Origin: Microbacterium sp. SORGH_AS_1204
GTDB taxonomy: Bacteria; Actinomycetota; Actinomycetes; Actinomycetales; Microbacteriaceae
DNA: 64,000 bases
Direction: 5' to 3'
Assembly: GCF_030818935.1 (NCBI RefSeq)
Contig: NZ_JAUTBD010000001.1
Span: 186,001 to 250,000, forward strand
Made by a program: the position numbers and the translations under genes. The notes under the pieces were generated by a model. It was not told the DNA's origin. It did no database searches and saw only the letters and a list, made by a program, of their open reading frames with translations. Positions 34,318 to 42,867 of this stretch are shown here, in pieces. Within the stretch, counting starts at the first letter, position 1. The number at the start of each line of letters is the position of its first letter.

Positions 34318-37300
34318 GGAGTGGCCTTCCCGTGTGCGCATCGATGACGGTGATCCTCGTCACTGCTTCATTTTCGATCAGGCGGGGCAATTCGTACATG
34401 TTCCAGACGGAACCCGGCCGGACGTCGCCGACGTATGCGAACACGTGTCCGCGCGCGTTCTCCGCGATGGCGGAGGACACCGCACGCCATGTCTCCGTCG
34501 TCGACGGCAACGACCAGTCGGACGGCATGGCATCCGCCAAGTCCTGACGCTCGAGCATCTGCTCGAGCGTGGACCGCTCGTGGGACGACGCTACGACACG
34601 AGCGCCGTCCATGGATGACACGAAGTCTTCGCCGACAGCGACTCGGCCCGACCAGAAGACTGCCGAGTCCGAGGCCGAGGACGGCTGGAACTTCTGGATG
34701 ATCGAGTCGTCGACGAGTGAATCGTCCAACGGGGTTCGTGAGACGTCGGATGGGAAAGCCTCAGACGGCACGTGAGCGGCGACGTCGACGAACCCGGTGC
34801 CCGGTGTGATGTTCGGCCAGCTGACGGCGTCGGCCCCGGTCGGGCGCGGTACTGCGGCGAAGCGCTCGTTCATCGCGGACTCGAGCTGGGTGCGCGTGGC
34901 GTCGTCGGTGCCGGGAAGCCGGGCGGCCTCGTACTCCACGTGTGAGTCCATCTTCGCGGCGAAGCTGGCGTCGGTGTGGAACTGCACCTCGATCTTCCGG
35001 TTTCCTACCGGATCGAACCACGTGCTGTTGATGCCCTGGTACCCGTCCGCGCCCCACGAGTTCTTGAGCTTTCCGTAGGGAACGAGACCTTCGGACTGTA
35101 GGTCGTCGAGCATGCGGGGCACGGCCGAGCCATAGCTGCCGTCCGGAACGACGACCGTGTAGCGGACGCTGTCCTTGACCGACCCGAGGACCTTCTCCAT
35201 CGGCACGCCGGGAGCCGTGTCCGCGAGCTCAGTTGCCACCTTGCGATAAAGCGACTCGTCGCCCTTGAGTCGGTACTCCAGCCCCTCCAACCTGGCCTCG
35301 GGGAACGCGGAACGCAGACCCTCCATGATGCCCGTCAGCCGCGGCTCGGCTGCCCGGGATCCGCTGAGGTAGTCGTCGATGAACGCCTTCTGGTCGGAGG
35401 TGAGCGTGAGGCTGGGATCTTCCGAACTCCGCCACGCGGCATCGATCCCATCCTGAGACGGCACGGTGCCATCGGCGTGGCCGCTCCGGCTGAGATCGCC
35501 ATCCTCCGACGTCACGGCTCCATCCGTGTCGGTGTCATCCCCGTGGTGCACATCGTGCGACTCGCCCGCGTGGTGGGCGTTCGTCGCACCTTCGTCGCCG
35601 CGACCCGCGTTCGGGTCGTTGTCGCCGCGGCCTGCATCCGCGCCGTCGTCGCCGCGGCCTGCGTCTGCGTCGTTGTCGCCGCGTCCGCCGGTCGCGTCGT
35701 CACCGCCTCGGCCTGCGCCGCCGTTCGCGGCGTCCGAACCGCCGTGACCGCCGGTGTGGTCGCTCCCGCCGCCTGTTCCCGTCGAGGGCTCGCGCACGAC
35801 TGTCGACTCACCCGCGCCACCGGTCTCGGTGCGGACGGGGGCGTCCTCGACGATCGAATTCACCGCACCCGAGCCGGCCTCGCCACGGACGCCACCGGCG
35901 GTGACGAGCTCGGGCTCGCGCACGGGCGCCGGGATGGTGGCATCCACTCCGCCGTCGGTGCCGACGGGAACGTCGGTGCGGACCGGCACGTCGGTGTGGA
36001 CCGGCACGTCGGTGCGGGCCGGTACGTCGCCGCCGCGGACACCGTCGAACGAACCGGCGGGCATCTCGATGCGGCCCGAGGGGATCTCGGCGGTCGGCGG
36101 GAACTCGAAGACCGGCACGCCGTCGTCGATGCGCGCCGTGACGGTGCTCAGGTCGACCCCGGCATCGTCGAGCGCGTTCAGCGCCGAGGTCGCGTCGTCG
36201 GTGACGAACGGCATGTCGGGCGTGTTGAGGTGAAAGCCGTCGGCGGCGTCGGAACCGAAGCGGCCGATGAGACCGTCGAGGCTGTGCAGTCCCGCTCCGC
36301 CCAGACGCATGGCGCCGTTCATCGCGAGCGCGGCAGGGTCGACGAAGTCGACGACCTTGGCCATCTTCGACACGACGGATGCCGCGGTCGACGCCGTCTT
36401 CACCCCGGCCACGGCCGCACCGCCCACGGGAATCAGGGCGGTGCCGACGTTGAAGACCGATTCGCCGAGCGCGGTGCCGGGGTCGTCCTGCCATTTGTCC
36501 CAGGCGATGAGCGCTTTGCCGGTATTGATCGCCGCTTCGTCGGCCTTCGCTTTGAAGTCGCGCACCTCCTGCGGCAGGAAACCGTCCATACCCATCGACT
36601 GCATGAGCGCGTCGGACTGGAAGATCGGAGCGAGGATGCCGGTGTTCGCCGCGCCCGCGAACAGCAGCATGCCGAGATTGCCCCAGGCAGCTCCGTACGC
36701 GTCGGTCGAGAAGAAGTCGCCCGTCGCCGGGTTGTAGCCGAGCACGAGCGTTCCGAGTCCTTCGACCGTGCCCCAGATGCCGCCGACGACGATTCCCTCC
36801 CAGAGGAAGTCCTTGAAGACGAATTTGGCGGTCGCCTCGCCGCACCCCTCGGTGCGCTCGACTTCGGCGCCCCACGGCATGTCGGTGCCCTCGGGGATTT
36901 CAGCGATGCCGTAGCCCAGCGCGTCGTTCTCGGACTCGGCCGCGTGCAGTGGGGCTGCGCCGTACAGGGCGCGGATGCGATTCGCGCAGGCGCGCTCGGC
37001 CTCCCACAGCTTGACCTGCTGCGCGTTCACCGCGGCGAGCAGCTCGTTGTTGCGGTCGACGTGCTCCTGCGACTCGTGCCACTCCTTCGTGACGGTGCGG
37101 TATTTGTCGGGCTCGGCGGGCGCCGATGTCGTCGTCGAGCCGCCCCACGATCCCTGGTACGTCGGCATGGCGGTCGCGCCGCCGTAGGGCGACTGCGCGG
37201 CCGTCCACGCCGGGTTGATCTCGCGGACCTGCACGCCACCCGCGATGGAATCGGTGAAGGCCTTTGCCTCGATGCGCAGCGAGTCGAGCTCGGCCTTGAT

Positions 37301-37582
37301 GGGGCGCACGTCGGCGGCGAACGCGATGAGCGCGGCCGACACCTCGGACAGGTTGTCGCCGACCTGGGTCGCCTGCGAACTGACGGGGGCCATGAGGCCG
37401 AGCAGTGTGGGGGATTCCGGTGCCTCGTATACGCCGGCCATGCCCTGCCATGTGAGGTTCACGTTCGAGCCGTGCTCGGACACCTGACCCGAGATGGCGC
37501 CGATCGTGAGGGCGTTCTCTTCGATCGCATCCGGCTGGATGGCGGCGCCGGGAATCTTCTCGTGATCGATGGGGGTCGGCAT
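34301..37582 (-). CDS. Type VII-secreted polymorphic toxin with RelA/SpoT-like domain
   Basis: A 1093-aa protein. The N-terminal 220 residues are helical and WXG/LXG-like. Hydrophobic stretches lie at about 255-330 and 385-430. Low-complexity linkers follow: 6-residue xTDVPV repeats (about 517-544) and 9-residue GRGDxxxxA repeats (about 630-665). Residues about 725-905 look like a (p)ppGpp/(p)ppApp-synthetase (RelA/SpoT) fold: YRLKGDESLYRKV, then KDSVRYTVVVP, then GYQGINSTWF, IEVQFHTDASF and HVEYEAARL. The last 130 residues (VFWSGRVAVG; TLEQMLERQDL; SVWNMYELPRL) form a second, unassigned domain. Coupled by TGATG to a DUF6507-like partner and overlapped by a candidate immunity gene. The toxin role is inference from layout and context. 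Confidence 0.75.
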   Translation of the reverse strand: MPTPIDHEKIPGAAIQPDAIEENALTIGAISGQVSEHGSNVNLTWQGMAGVYEAPESPTLLGLMAPVSSQATQVGDNLSEVSAALIAFAADVRPIKAELDSLRIEAKAFTDSIAGGVQVREINPAWTAAQSPYGGATAMPTYQGSWGGSTTTSAPAEPDKYRTVTKEWHESQEHVDRNNELLAAVNAQQVKLWEAERACANRIRALYGAAPLHAAESENDALGYGIAEIPEGTDMPWGAEVERTEGCGEATAKFVFKDFLWEGIVVGGIWGTVEGLGTLVLGYNPATGDFFSTDAYGAAWGNLGMLLFAGAANTGILAPIFQSDALMQSMGMDGFLPQEVRDFKAKADEAAINTGKALIAWDKWQDDPGTALGESVFNVGTALIPVGGAAVAGVKTASTAASVVSKMAKVVDFVDPAALAMNGAMRLGGAGLHSLDGLIGRFGSDAADGFHLNTPDMPFVTDDATSALNALDDAGVDLSTVTARIDDGVPVFEFPPTAEIPSGRIEMPAGSFDGVRGGDVPARTDVPVHTDVPVRTDVPVGTDGGVDATIPAPVREPELVTAGGVRGEAGSGAVNSIVEDAPVRTETGGAGESTVVREPSTGTGGGSDHTGGHGGSDAANGGAGRGGDDATGGRGDNDADAGRGDDGADAGRGDNDPNAGRGDEGATNAHHAGESHDVHHGDDTDTDGAVTSEDGDLSRSGHADGTVPSQDGIDAAWRSSEDPSLTLTSDQKAFIDDYLSGSRAAEPRLTGIMEGLRSAFPEARLEGLEYRLKGDESLYRKVATELADTAPGVPMEKVLGSVKDSVRYTVVVPDGSYGSAVPRMLDDLQSEGLVPYGKLKNSWGADGYQGINSTWFDPVGNRKIEVQFHTDASFAAKMDSHVEYEAARLPGTDDATRTQLESAMNERFAAVPRPTGADAVSWPNITPGTGFVDVAAHVPSEAFPSDVSRTPLDDSLVDDSIIQKFQPSSASDSAVFWSGRVAVGEDFVSSMDGARVVASSHERSTLEQMLERQDLADAMPSDWSLPSTTETWRAVSSAIAENARGHVFAYVGDVRPGSVWNMYELPRLIENEAVTRITVIDAHTGRPLHVYER
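35591..35700 (-). repeat. 27-bp tandem repeats encoding GRGDxxxxA
   Basis: About four in-frame 27-bp units inside the toxin gene (GRGDNDADA, GRGDDGADA, GRGDNDPNA, GRGDEGATN), preceded by a related GGRGDD stretch. They form an acidic flexible linker before the C-terminal toxin part and are likely to vary in copy number between strains. Confidence 0.75.
35955..36035 (-). repeat. 18-bp tandem repeats encoding xTDVPV
   Basis: Four in-frame 18-bp units in the toxin gene (ARTDVP, VHTDVP, VRTDVP, VGTDGG). They mark a second linker between the N-terminal secretion part and the toxin domains. Confidence 0.75.
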
Positions 37583-37926
37583 CACATCACTCCGTGGGGG
37601 AGGTCGGGCGGGTAGACAGCGGCGACCGCGGCTGCCTGCGCGTTGGCGGCCATGTCCATGTCGCCGGTGACGTACGCCTCTGTCGCGGTGACGACGCCGT
37701 TCGCGGCGGCACCGATGCGCGTGCTCATGCCCTGGATGCGCGGGCCCTCCTCCTGCTGGAAATACGCCTGCACCGCCTCGGAGATCGCACCCGACTGCGT
37801 GGCCGTCACCGCGCCCTCGAGCGCGGGCGTCAACGAGTTCAGGGCCGCGCCGAGCGCCTCGGCGTCGACATTGACCTCCTGCAGCACGGCTACGACTCCC
37901 GACGGCTGAATGCGCCACCCTGTCAT
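37582..37926 (-). CDS. DUF6507-like small partner of the type VII toxin, 114 aa
   Basis: An all-helical protein starting MTGWRIQPSGVVAVLQEVNV, with YFQQEEGPRIQGMSTRIGAA in the middle. The opening resembles the actinobacterial family DUF6507 (W-x-I-x-P-x-G-V), found next to type VII effectors; recalled, not verified. Stop and toxin start overlap as TGATG, so it is made in step with the toxin and is probably its co-secreted partner or chaperone. GAAGGGG precedes the ATG at 37926. Confidence 0.7.
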   Translation of the reverse strand: MTGWRIQPSGVVAVLQEVNVDAEALGAALNSLTPALEGAVTATQSGAISEAVQAYFQQEEGPRIQGMSTRIGAAANGVVTATEAYVTGDMDMAANAQAAAVAAVYPPDLPHGVM

Positions 37927-38030
37927 CGCGCGGTCCCCTTCGCTTGATTTCTGCACCCGCGTCGCTCACCCCGGACGCGGCGCACCTGTGATGCCGGGCG
38001 CACGAGGCGCCCGGCATCACGCGGAATAGG

Positions 38031-38342
38031 TCAACCGATCGACTCCACCGCCGCGCGAGCCTTGCTCAGCGCGGTCTGGGCCGACTCGTCGTTGCGCTCG
38101 AGCGACGAACGCAGCGTCTGGATGATGCCGCGCACCTCGGCGGCGGCGTTCTTCCAGCGCAGCTCCTTGCCGCGGTAGTCCTCGGACACCCCGTCGGCGG
38201 AGTAATCGGCCATCGCGGCCTGCACATCGCGGTCACGCTGGTCGATCAGCGTCTCCAGGAGCGACGCGACGCGGTTGAAGTTGTCTTGGGCGTTCTGCGA
38301 CGCCGCGATCGAGTAGTCGCGACGATCTCCCTGGTTCACCAT
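38031..38342 (-). CDS. WXG100-like ESAT-6 family protein, 103 aa
   Basis: A helical-hairpin protein of WXG100 size (DYSIAASQNAQDNFNRVASL; then the turn YRGKELRWKNAAAEVRG; then ALSKARAAVESIG). The turn has W but not a canonical WxG. It matches the layout of the 'pore-forming ESAT-6 family' proteins seen in actinobacterial ESX loci. It is 14 bp behind the other WXG100-like gene, as for EsxA/EsxB pairs that leave as a heterodimer through EccC. Confidence 0.75.
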   Translation of the reverse strand: MVNQGDRRDYSIAASQNAQDNFNRVASLLETLIDQRDRDVQAAMADYSADGVSEDYRGKELRWKNAAAEVRGIIQTLRSSLERNDESAQTALSKARAAVESIG

Positions 38343-38356
38343 GGGTCAGTCCTCTC

Positions 38357-38689
38357 TCAACGGGCGCCGAAACGCGCGGCGTCGAACGATGATCCGGCTT
38401 CGAGGCTGGTGGTCTGATCCACCATCGACGACTCGCCCTCTTGGAACGAGCGGTCCATGCCCGAGATGCCGCCGAGAACGCCGTCCAGTGCGAGCTTCAG
38501 CTCGGACGAGATCGCGTCGGTACGCGACTTGAACCGGTCGAACGCGGCTCGACCCGCGCCCTGAAACTGTCCCTCGAGCGGCTCGGCCGCCTCGAACAGC
38601 TGGCGCACCAGCAGAGACAATTCATCACTCGACCCCGAGGTGGCCTTTGTCAGCACACCCAGAGTGTCGGAACCCATTGCGAACTTCAC
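38357..38689 (-). CDS. WXG100-like secreted protein, 110 aa
   Basis: A two-helix protein (LVRQLFEAAEPLEGQFQGAG; AFDRFKSRTDAISSELKLAL), with the FQGAG turn where WxG usually stands. It is the first gene of the effector module, about 120 bp from the convergent repair gene. GTG at 38689 behind GAAGGG is the likely start; an ATG at 38677 is possible. Probably the partner of the 103-aa protein and a substrate of EccC. Confidence 0.75.
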   Translation of the reverse strand: MKFAMGSDTLGVLTKATSGSSDELSLLVRQLFEAAEPLEGQFQGAGRAAFDRFKSRTDAISSELKLALDGVLGGISGMDRSFQEGESSMVDQTTSLEAGSSFDAARFGAR

Positions 38690-38809
38690 GAGAGCCCACC
38701 CTTCGATCGCGAATACCGTGCAACGAACTCGAAAACTTTAACCAGGGCTCACGGGCGAAGAAAGCCAGATGAGAGAACTCTCCTTTTTCTCCCGCCGGGG
38801 GAGGAGGGG

Positions 38810-39382
38810 TCAATCAACCGCCTTCGCGGCGGCCTTCGCGGCCCTCTTGTGCTCGCGCACCTTACTCAGGGACTCCGGGCTGACGATGTCGGCGACGGAA
38901 CGGAACGAGCCGTCCTCGCCGTACGGGGCCGAGGCCTCGCGCCACCCGGCGCCGGTGAATCCGCGCTGCTTCCCGAGGAGCGCGAGGAAGATCTTCGCCT
39001 TCTGCTCGCCGAAGCCCGGCAGGGCTTTCAGACGCTTCAGGACGGTTGCGCCGTCGGGATCATCGCGGGTCCAGATGTTCGCGGCATCCCCTCCCCAGTC
39101 CTGTTCGACCGCTGCGCACAGGGACTGCACGCGCTTGGCCATGGAGCCCGGGAAGCGGTGTACCGCGGGCGACTGCGCGAACGCGGCGGAGAAGTCATCG
39201 GGGTCGACGTGCGCGATCGTCGCGGCATCCATCGCTCCGGTGCGCTCCTGGATCTTCAGGGGCCCGGCGAACGCCGTCTCCATCGCGACCTGCTGGTCGA
39301 GCAGCATGCCGATCAGCAGGGCGAGCGGGTTGCTCGACAGCAACTCGTCGGCGGCGGGGTCGTCGGTGATGCGCAGGCTCAT
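38810..39382 (-). CDS. HhH-GPD-type base-excision DNA repair protein
   Basis: A 190-aa protein of the small actinobacterial HhH-GPD group. The helix-hairpin-helix is visible in LKALPGFGEQKAKIFLALLG (about 120-140); the N-terminus DPAADELLSSNPLALLIGML / DQQVAMETAFAGP is typical of this group. It lacks the iron-sulfur cysteines and the clear catalytic Asp of larger glycosylases, so the activity is uncertain. Lysine/alanine-rich C-terminus. The start MSLRITDDP at 39382. Confidence 0.85.
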   Translation of the reverse strand: MSLRITDDPAADELLSSNPLALLIGMLLDQQVAMETAFAGPLKIQERTGAMDAATIAHVDPDDFSAAFAQSPAVHRFPGSMAKRVQSLCAAVEQDWGGDAANIWTRDDPDGATVLKRLKALPGFGEQKAKIFLALLGKQRGFTGAGWREASAPYGEDGSFRSVADIVSPESLSKVREHKRAAKAAAKAVD

Positions 39383-39498
39383 GCCTCTATTGTCGTCCCA
39401 GGGCTCCGGGGGAGCGCTGCGCGTGCGGCCGGGAGCGCGTCCTTCTGCGAAGTGCCGTCTCGTCGAGCGGGCAGCGCCGAACGGTCGGCGGGGCACCG

Positions 39499-39780
39499 TC
39501 AGTCGCGCTCGGCGATCCACTTCGCGGCGAAGGGCACGGCATCCATCGTCGCGATGTCGCGGGTGATCTCGTTCAGCTGGTCGGTGAAGGCGTCGACGTC
39601 GCCCGGAGGCAGCCGTTTCACCAGCGATCCATCTGTTCGGCGGATCACGACCTCGCTCACCGAGGGCGCGTCGCGGCCGGCGTCGAGAAGGCCCATCACG
39701 ACGGTGGCCACCCAGCGCAGACCGTTTCGAGCACGGTCTTCGCCCGCGACGGTGTACACCTCGGATGCCGGAGTGGTCAT
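39499..39780 (-). CDS. Hypothetical protein, 93 aa
   Basis: A small soluble protein (MTTPASEVYTVAGEDRARNG; VIRRTDGSLVKRLPPGDVDA; ending AAKWIAERD), probably co-transcribed with the HhH-GPD gene 116 bp downstream. The start may be ATG 39780 or ATG 39789. No motif recognised. Confidence 0.6.
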   Translation of the reverse strand: MTTPASEVYTVAGEDRARNGLRWVATVVMGLLDAGRDAPSVSEVVIRRTDGSLVKRLPPGDVDAFTDQLNEITRDIATMDAVPFAAKWIAERD

Positions 39781-39832
39781 GGCACCCATCCTGCCCGAGC
39801 CGCCCGCCACCTCGCGGACGAGAGGTGATTCG

Positions 39833-40284
39833 GGGAGGGGAGGGCGGATGCCGCGTCGGCGGTCCTCCCGCTCGCGCGTTTTCCTCCGCTTCCTCAGCTC
39901 CCCCGGCTTGCAACTGGGCCGGACGCGGGAGGTGAGCCGGCGAGGCGAAGTGATTCGCGGAAGGGATAGGGGACGCTTGCGACACAGCCCGAGCCCGGGT
40001 CGCCTCGCCGCACCGACAGTGCGCCGGTGCTGGATGGAGGACCGGGGGCGAAGGGAGGGCGGATGCCGCGAGCTCGGTCCTCCGCTCGTCCCAAGTCCTC
40101 CGCTCGGCACGGGCCACGTCGCGCCGCGGCACGTCAGGGAGCGGCACTCGCGGCACGTCGCGGCGGCGGCGACAGCCCCAGGCCCGGACGAGCGCGTCGC
40201 GGCCGGTGATGGAGGGAGGAGTTGGGGCGAAGGGAGGGGGATGCCGCGAGATCGGTCCTCCGCTGGTCCCTGGTCCTCCGCTCG
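39833..40284. repeat. Gene-free stretch (39,790-40,328) with three copies of a dispersed repeat
   Basis: The 539-bp gap before hemA holds no credible gene. It contains copies at 39,833-39,890 (partial), 40,032-40,106 and 40,208-40,284 of a unit with GATGGAGG, GGGCGAAGGGAGGG, GATGCCGCGAG, TCGGTCCTCCGCT and a second TCCTCCGCTCG. The last two copies are 176 bp apart and share further upstream similarity (GACA, CAGCCC, GCCCGG, then GCCGGTG). The GGAGG and CCTCC parts can pair. A fourth related copy is at about 4,680. Confidence 0.7.
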
Positions 40285-40328
40285 TCACCGTACGGGCGGC
40301 GGCACCGCCCCGTGAGGAACCGGGAGCC

Positions 40329-41672
40329 TCAGCCGGCGTCGGCGATGGCGCGCTGGTCGAGCGCGGCGGGAGCGGCCGCGGGGTCGGTGACCTCGATGCC
40401 GAACAGGGCCGACAGCGCGTCGATGTACTCGTCGGCGCGGCCCGTTTCGGCGAGCTCGTGCGCCCGCGTCGTCGGGGTGTGCAGCAGTACTCCGACCAGG
40501 TGGCGCAGGGCCTGCTCGGTCTGGCCGCCCTCGTCACCGCGGGCGCGCACGCGCGCCACCTCGGCGTCGAGCACCCCGAAGACGTGGGCGCGCAGGGCGA
40601 CCACGGCGGGCGTGATGTTCTTGCGCTCGCCGACCGAGGTGAAGCGGCGGGCGGCGTCGCGCACGAGATCGCGCGCCGCATCCGTCGCCTGCAGCTCTTC
40701 GAGCGGGGCGTGGAGGCGGATGGTCTCGAGGTCGAGCAGGTCGACGCCCGCGACGGTGGCGACGTCGGGGTCGACGTTGCGGGGCAGGCCCAGGTCGATC
40801 ACGAGGCGGCGCGCCGTGTGGTCGACCGGGCACGCGCCCGACGTGACCGCCGTCTCGTACGCCCCGCGGCCCGCGGTGAACGTCGCGGCGCTCAGCACGT
40901 AGTGCTCGGCGGTGGTGCATGTGATCACGAGGTCGGCGTGGGCGACGGCGGAGGGGAAGGTCTCGGCCGAGACCGCGCGGAGGCCGTGCTTGAGCGCGAA
41001 CTTCGCGGCGCGGCCCGACGGGGAGTGCACCGAGATGTCTTCGGCGCCCTGATCGCGCAGGGCGGCGACCGTGGCGGCGGCGTAGGCGCCGGTGCCCACC
41101 AGCAGCACGCGCTGCGTCGACCAATCGGCGATGCGGCTGTCGGCGAGCTCGAGGCCCAGGCGCACGAGCGAGCGGCCGGCGCGACCAATGGCCGTGGAGT
41201 TCTTCACGCCGCGCTGCGCCTCGGAGGCCCGCTGGAACAGCCGCTCCAGCTCGGCCGAGGTGGTACCGAGCTTGCGCGACTCGGTCAGTGCGCGACGCAC
41301 CTGCCCCGCGATCTCGCCCTCACCCACGACGACGGACTCCAAACCGGATGCCACCGAGAACAGGTGTTCGGCGACCTCGTTGCCGCCGAGGACGGTGTAG
41401 CCGCCCTCGAGTTCGCTGGCGGGAACGCCGGTGGCGGCCTCGATCGCGGCGAGCGTCGCCTCGATGCCGAGGGCGACGGCGGCGGTGACCGGCTCGTCCA
41501 TGTCGACGTAGGCCTCGAAGCGGTTGCACGTCGCGACGACGACGGCTCCCTGCACGCACTCGTCGTGCGCGGCGATGAGCGGGGCGACGGGGGTGCTGGG
41601 TACGCTCAACCGCTCCAGGAGCTCGAAGGGCGCGGTCTTGTGACTCGCGCTGACGCACAACAACACATTCAT
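40329..41672 (-). CDS. hemA: Glutamyl-tRNA reductase
   Basis: A 447-aa enzyme, the first committed step of C5-pathway tetrapyrrole synthesis: NADPH reduction of glutamyl-tRNA to glutamate-1-semialdehyde. Catalytic Cys in [11 protein letters not shown] (about residue 50); hallmark GESEI region here as [20 protein letters not shown]-binding [17 protein letters not shown]-terminal dimerisation helix domain. Divergent from hemE with 94 bp between starts, so the pair may share regulation. Confidence 0.95.
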   Translation of the reverse strand: MNVLLCVSASHKTAPFELLERLSVPSTPVAPLIAAHDECVQGAVVVATCNRFEAYVDMDEPVTAAVALGIEATLAAIEAATGVPASELEGGYTVLGGNEVAEHLFSVASGLESVVVGEGEIAGQVRRALTESRKLGTTSAELERLFQRASEAQRGVKNSTAIGRAGRSLVRLGLELADSRIADWSTQRVLLVGTGAYAAATVAALRDQGAEDISVHSPSGRAAKFALKHGLRAVSAETFPSAVAHADLVITCTTAEHYVLSAATFTAGRGAYETAVTSGACPVDHTARRLVIDLGLPRNVDPDVATVAGVDLLDLETIRLHAPLEELQATDAARDLVRDAARRFTSVGERKNITPAVVALRAHVFGVLDAEVARVRARGDEGGQTEQALRHLVGVLLHTPTTRAHELAETGRADEYIDALSALFGIEVTDPAAAPAALDQRAIADAG

Positions 41673-41766
41673 ATTCTACGCCCGGCTTTCGCGAGGTATT
41701 CCGGGCGGCCTTTCGACGTCAAGGCATCCCCTCTGCTCATCGGAAGCGAATGGGAGGATGGATGTC

Positions 41767-42867
41767 ATGGCCTCCCTCGACGCTCCCCTTCTTCGTGCCC
41801 TCCGGGGCGACCGCCCCGAGCGGCAGCCGGTGTGGTTCATGCGGCAGGCGGGGCGCTCGCTGCCGGAGTACCGGGAGCTCCGCGTGGGCACGCGCATGCT
41901 CGACGCCTGCCTGACCCCCGACCTCGCGGCCGAGATCACGCTGCAGCCGATCCGTCGTCACGACGTGGATGCCGCCATCTTCTTCAGCGACATCGTCGTG
42001 CCGCTGCGCTTGGCCGGTGTCGACGTGGTCATCGAGCCCGGCCGCGGCCCGGTCTTCGCCGATCCCGTCCGCACGGCCGACGATGTGGCGCGCATCACCG
42101 CGATCGACCCCGCCGACGTGGCCGCGGCCGCCGAGCCCGTCCGCGAGGCCGCCCGCCGCGTGGTCGCCGAGCTGAGCGACTCGGTGCCCCTCATCGGCTT
42201 CGCCGGCGCGCCGTTCACGCTCGCCGCGTACCTCGTCGAGGGCGGACCAAGTAAGGAGCATCTGCGCGCTCGGGGCATGATGCACGCCGACCCGACGTCG
42301 TGGCATCGCCTGGCCGGCTGGCTCGCGAAGGTGTCGCGCGCGTTCCTCGACGCGCAGATCGACGGCGGGGCGCAGGCCGTTCAGCTGTTCGACTCGTGGG
42401 CCGGGTCGCTTTCTCCGGCCACCTTCCGCGAGTTCATCGCGCCGCACTCGCACGAAGCGCTCGAGGGCATCGAGGTGCCCCGCATCCACTTCGGCGTCGG
42501 CACGGGCGCGTTCCTCGACGACATGCGCCTCGGCGGTCTCGCCGATGCGGTGGGTGTCGACTGGCGGATGCCGCTCGACGAGGCCGCGGCCCTCGTCGGC
42601 CCCGACGTGACGCTGCAGGGCAACATCGACCCCGCGCTGCTCGGCGCTCCCTGGCCCGTGCTCGAAGCCCACGTCGACGACGTGCTCGCGCGCGGCCGCG
42701 CGGCGCGCGCCCACATCCTCAACCTCGGTCACGGCGTGCCGCCCGACACCGACCCCGACGTGCTGACCCGCATCGTCGCGCATGCGCACGGGCGTGACCC
42801 GGCCCCTCGCGCCGACGCTCTCGCCGCCGGCGACGACACGGTCGGCGGGGCACGCACGCATGAGTGA
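41767..42867 (+). CDS. hemE: Uroporphyrinogen decarboxylase
   Basis: A 366-aa enzyme converting uroporphyrinogen III to coproporphyrinogen III. The signature [19 protein letters not shown] (Arg residues binding the acetates) is at the N-terminus, with [14 protein letters not shown] and [15 protein letters not shown] motifs later. The start at 41767 is preferred: GGGAGG ends 9 bp upstream, while the ATG at 41758 would touch the ribosome site. Overlaps hemY by 8 bp. Confidence 0.95.
   Translation: MASLDAPLLRALRGDRPERQPVWFMRQAGRSLPEYRELRVGTRMLDACLTPDLAAEITLQPIRRHDVDAAIFFSDIVVPLRLAGVDVVIEPGRGPVFADPVRTADDVARITAIDPADVAAAAEPVREAARRVVAELSDSVPLIGFAGAPFTLAAYLVEGGPSKEHLRARGMMHADPTSWHRLAGWLAKVSRAFLDAQIDGGAQAVQLFDSWAGSLSPATFREFIAPHSHEALEGIEVPRIHFGVGTGAFLDDMRLGGLADAVGVDWRMPLDEAAALVGPDVTLQGNIDPALLGAPWPVLEAHVDDVLARGRAARAHILNLGHGVPPDTDPDVLTRIVAHAHGRDPAPRADALAAGDDTVGGARTHE

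Noticed and set aside
35477..37615. A 712-codon plus-strand frame opposite the toxin gene
   Set aside because: The minus-strand toxin has coherent domains, a coupled start and overlapping neighbours; the opposite frame has none.
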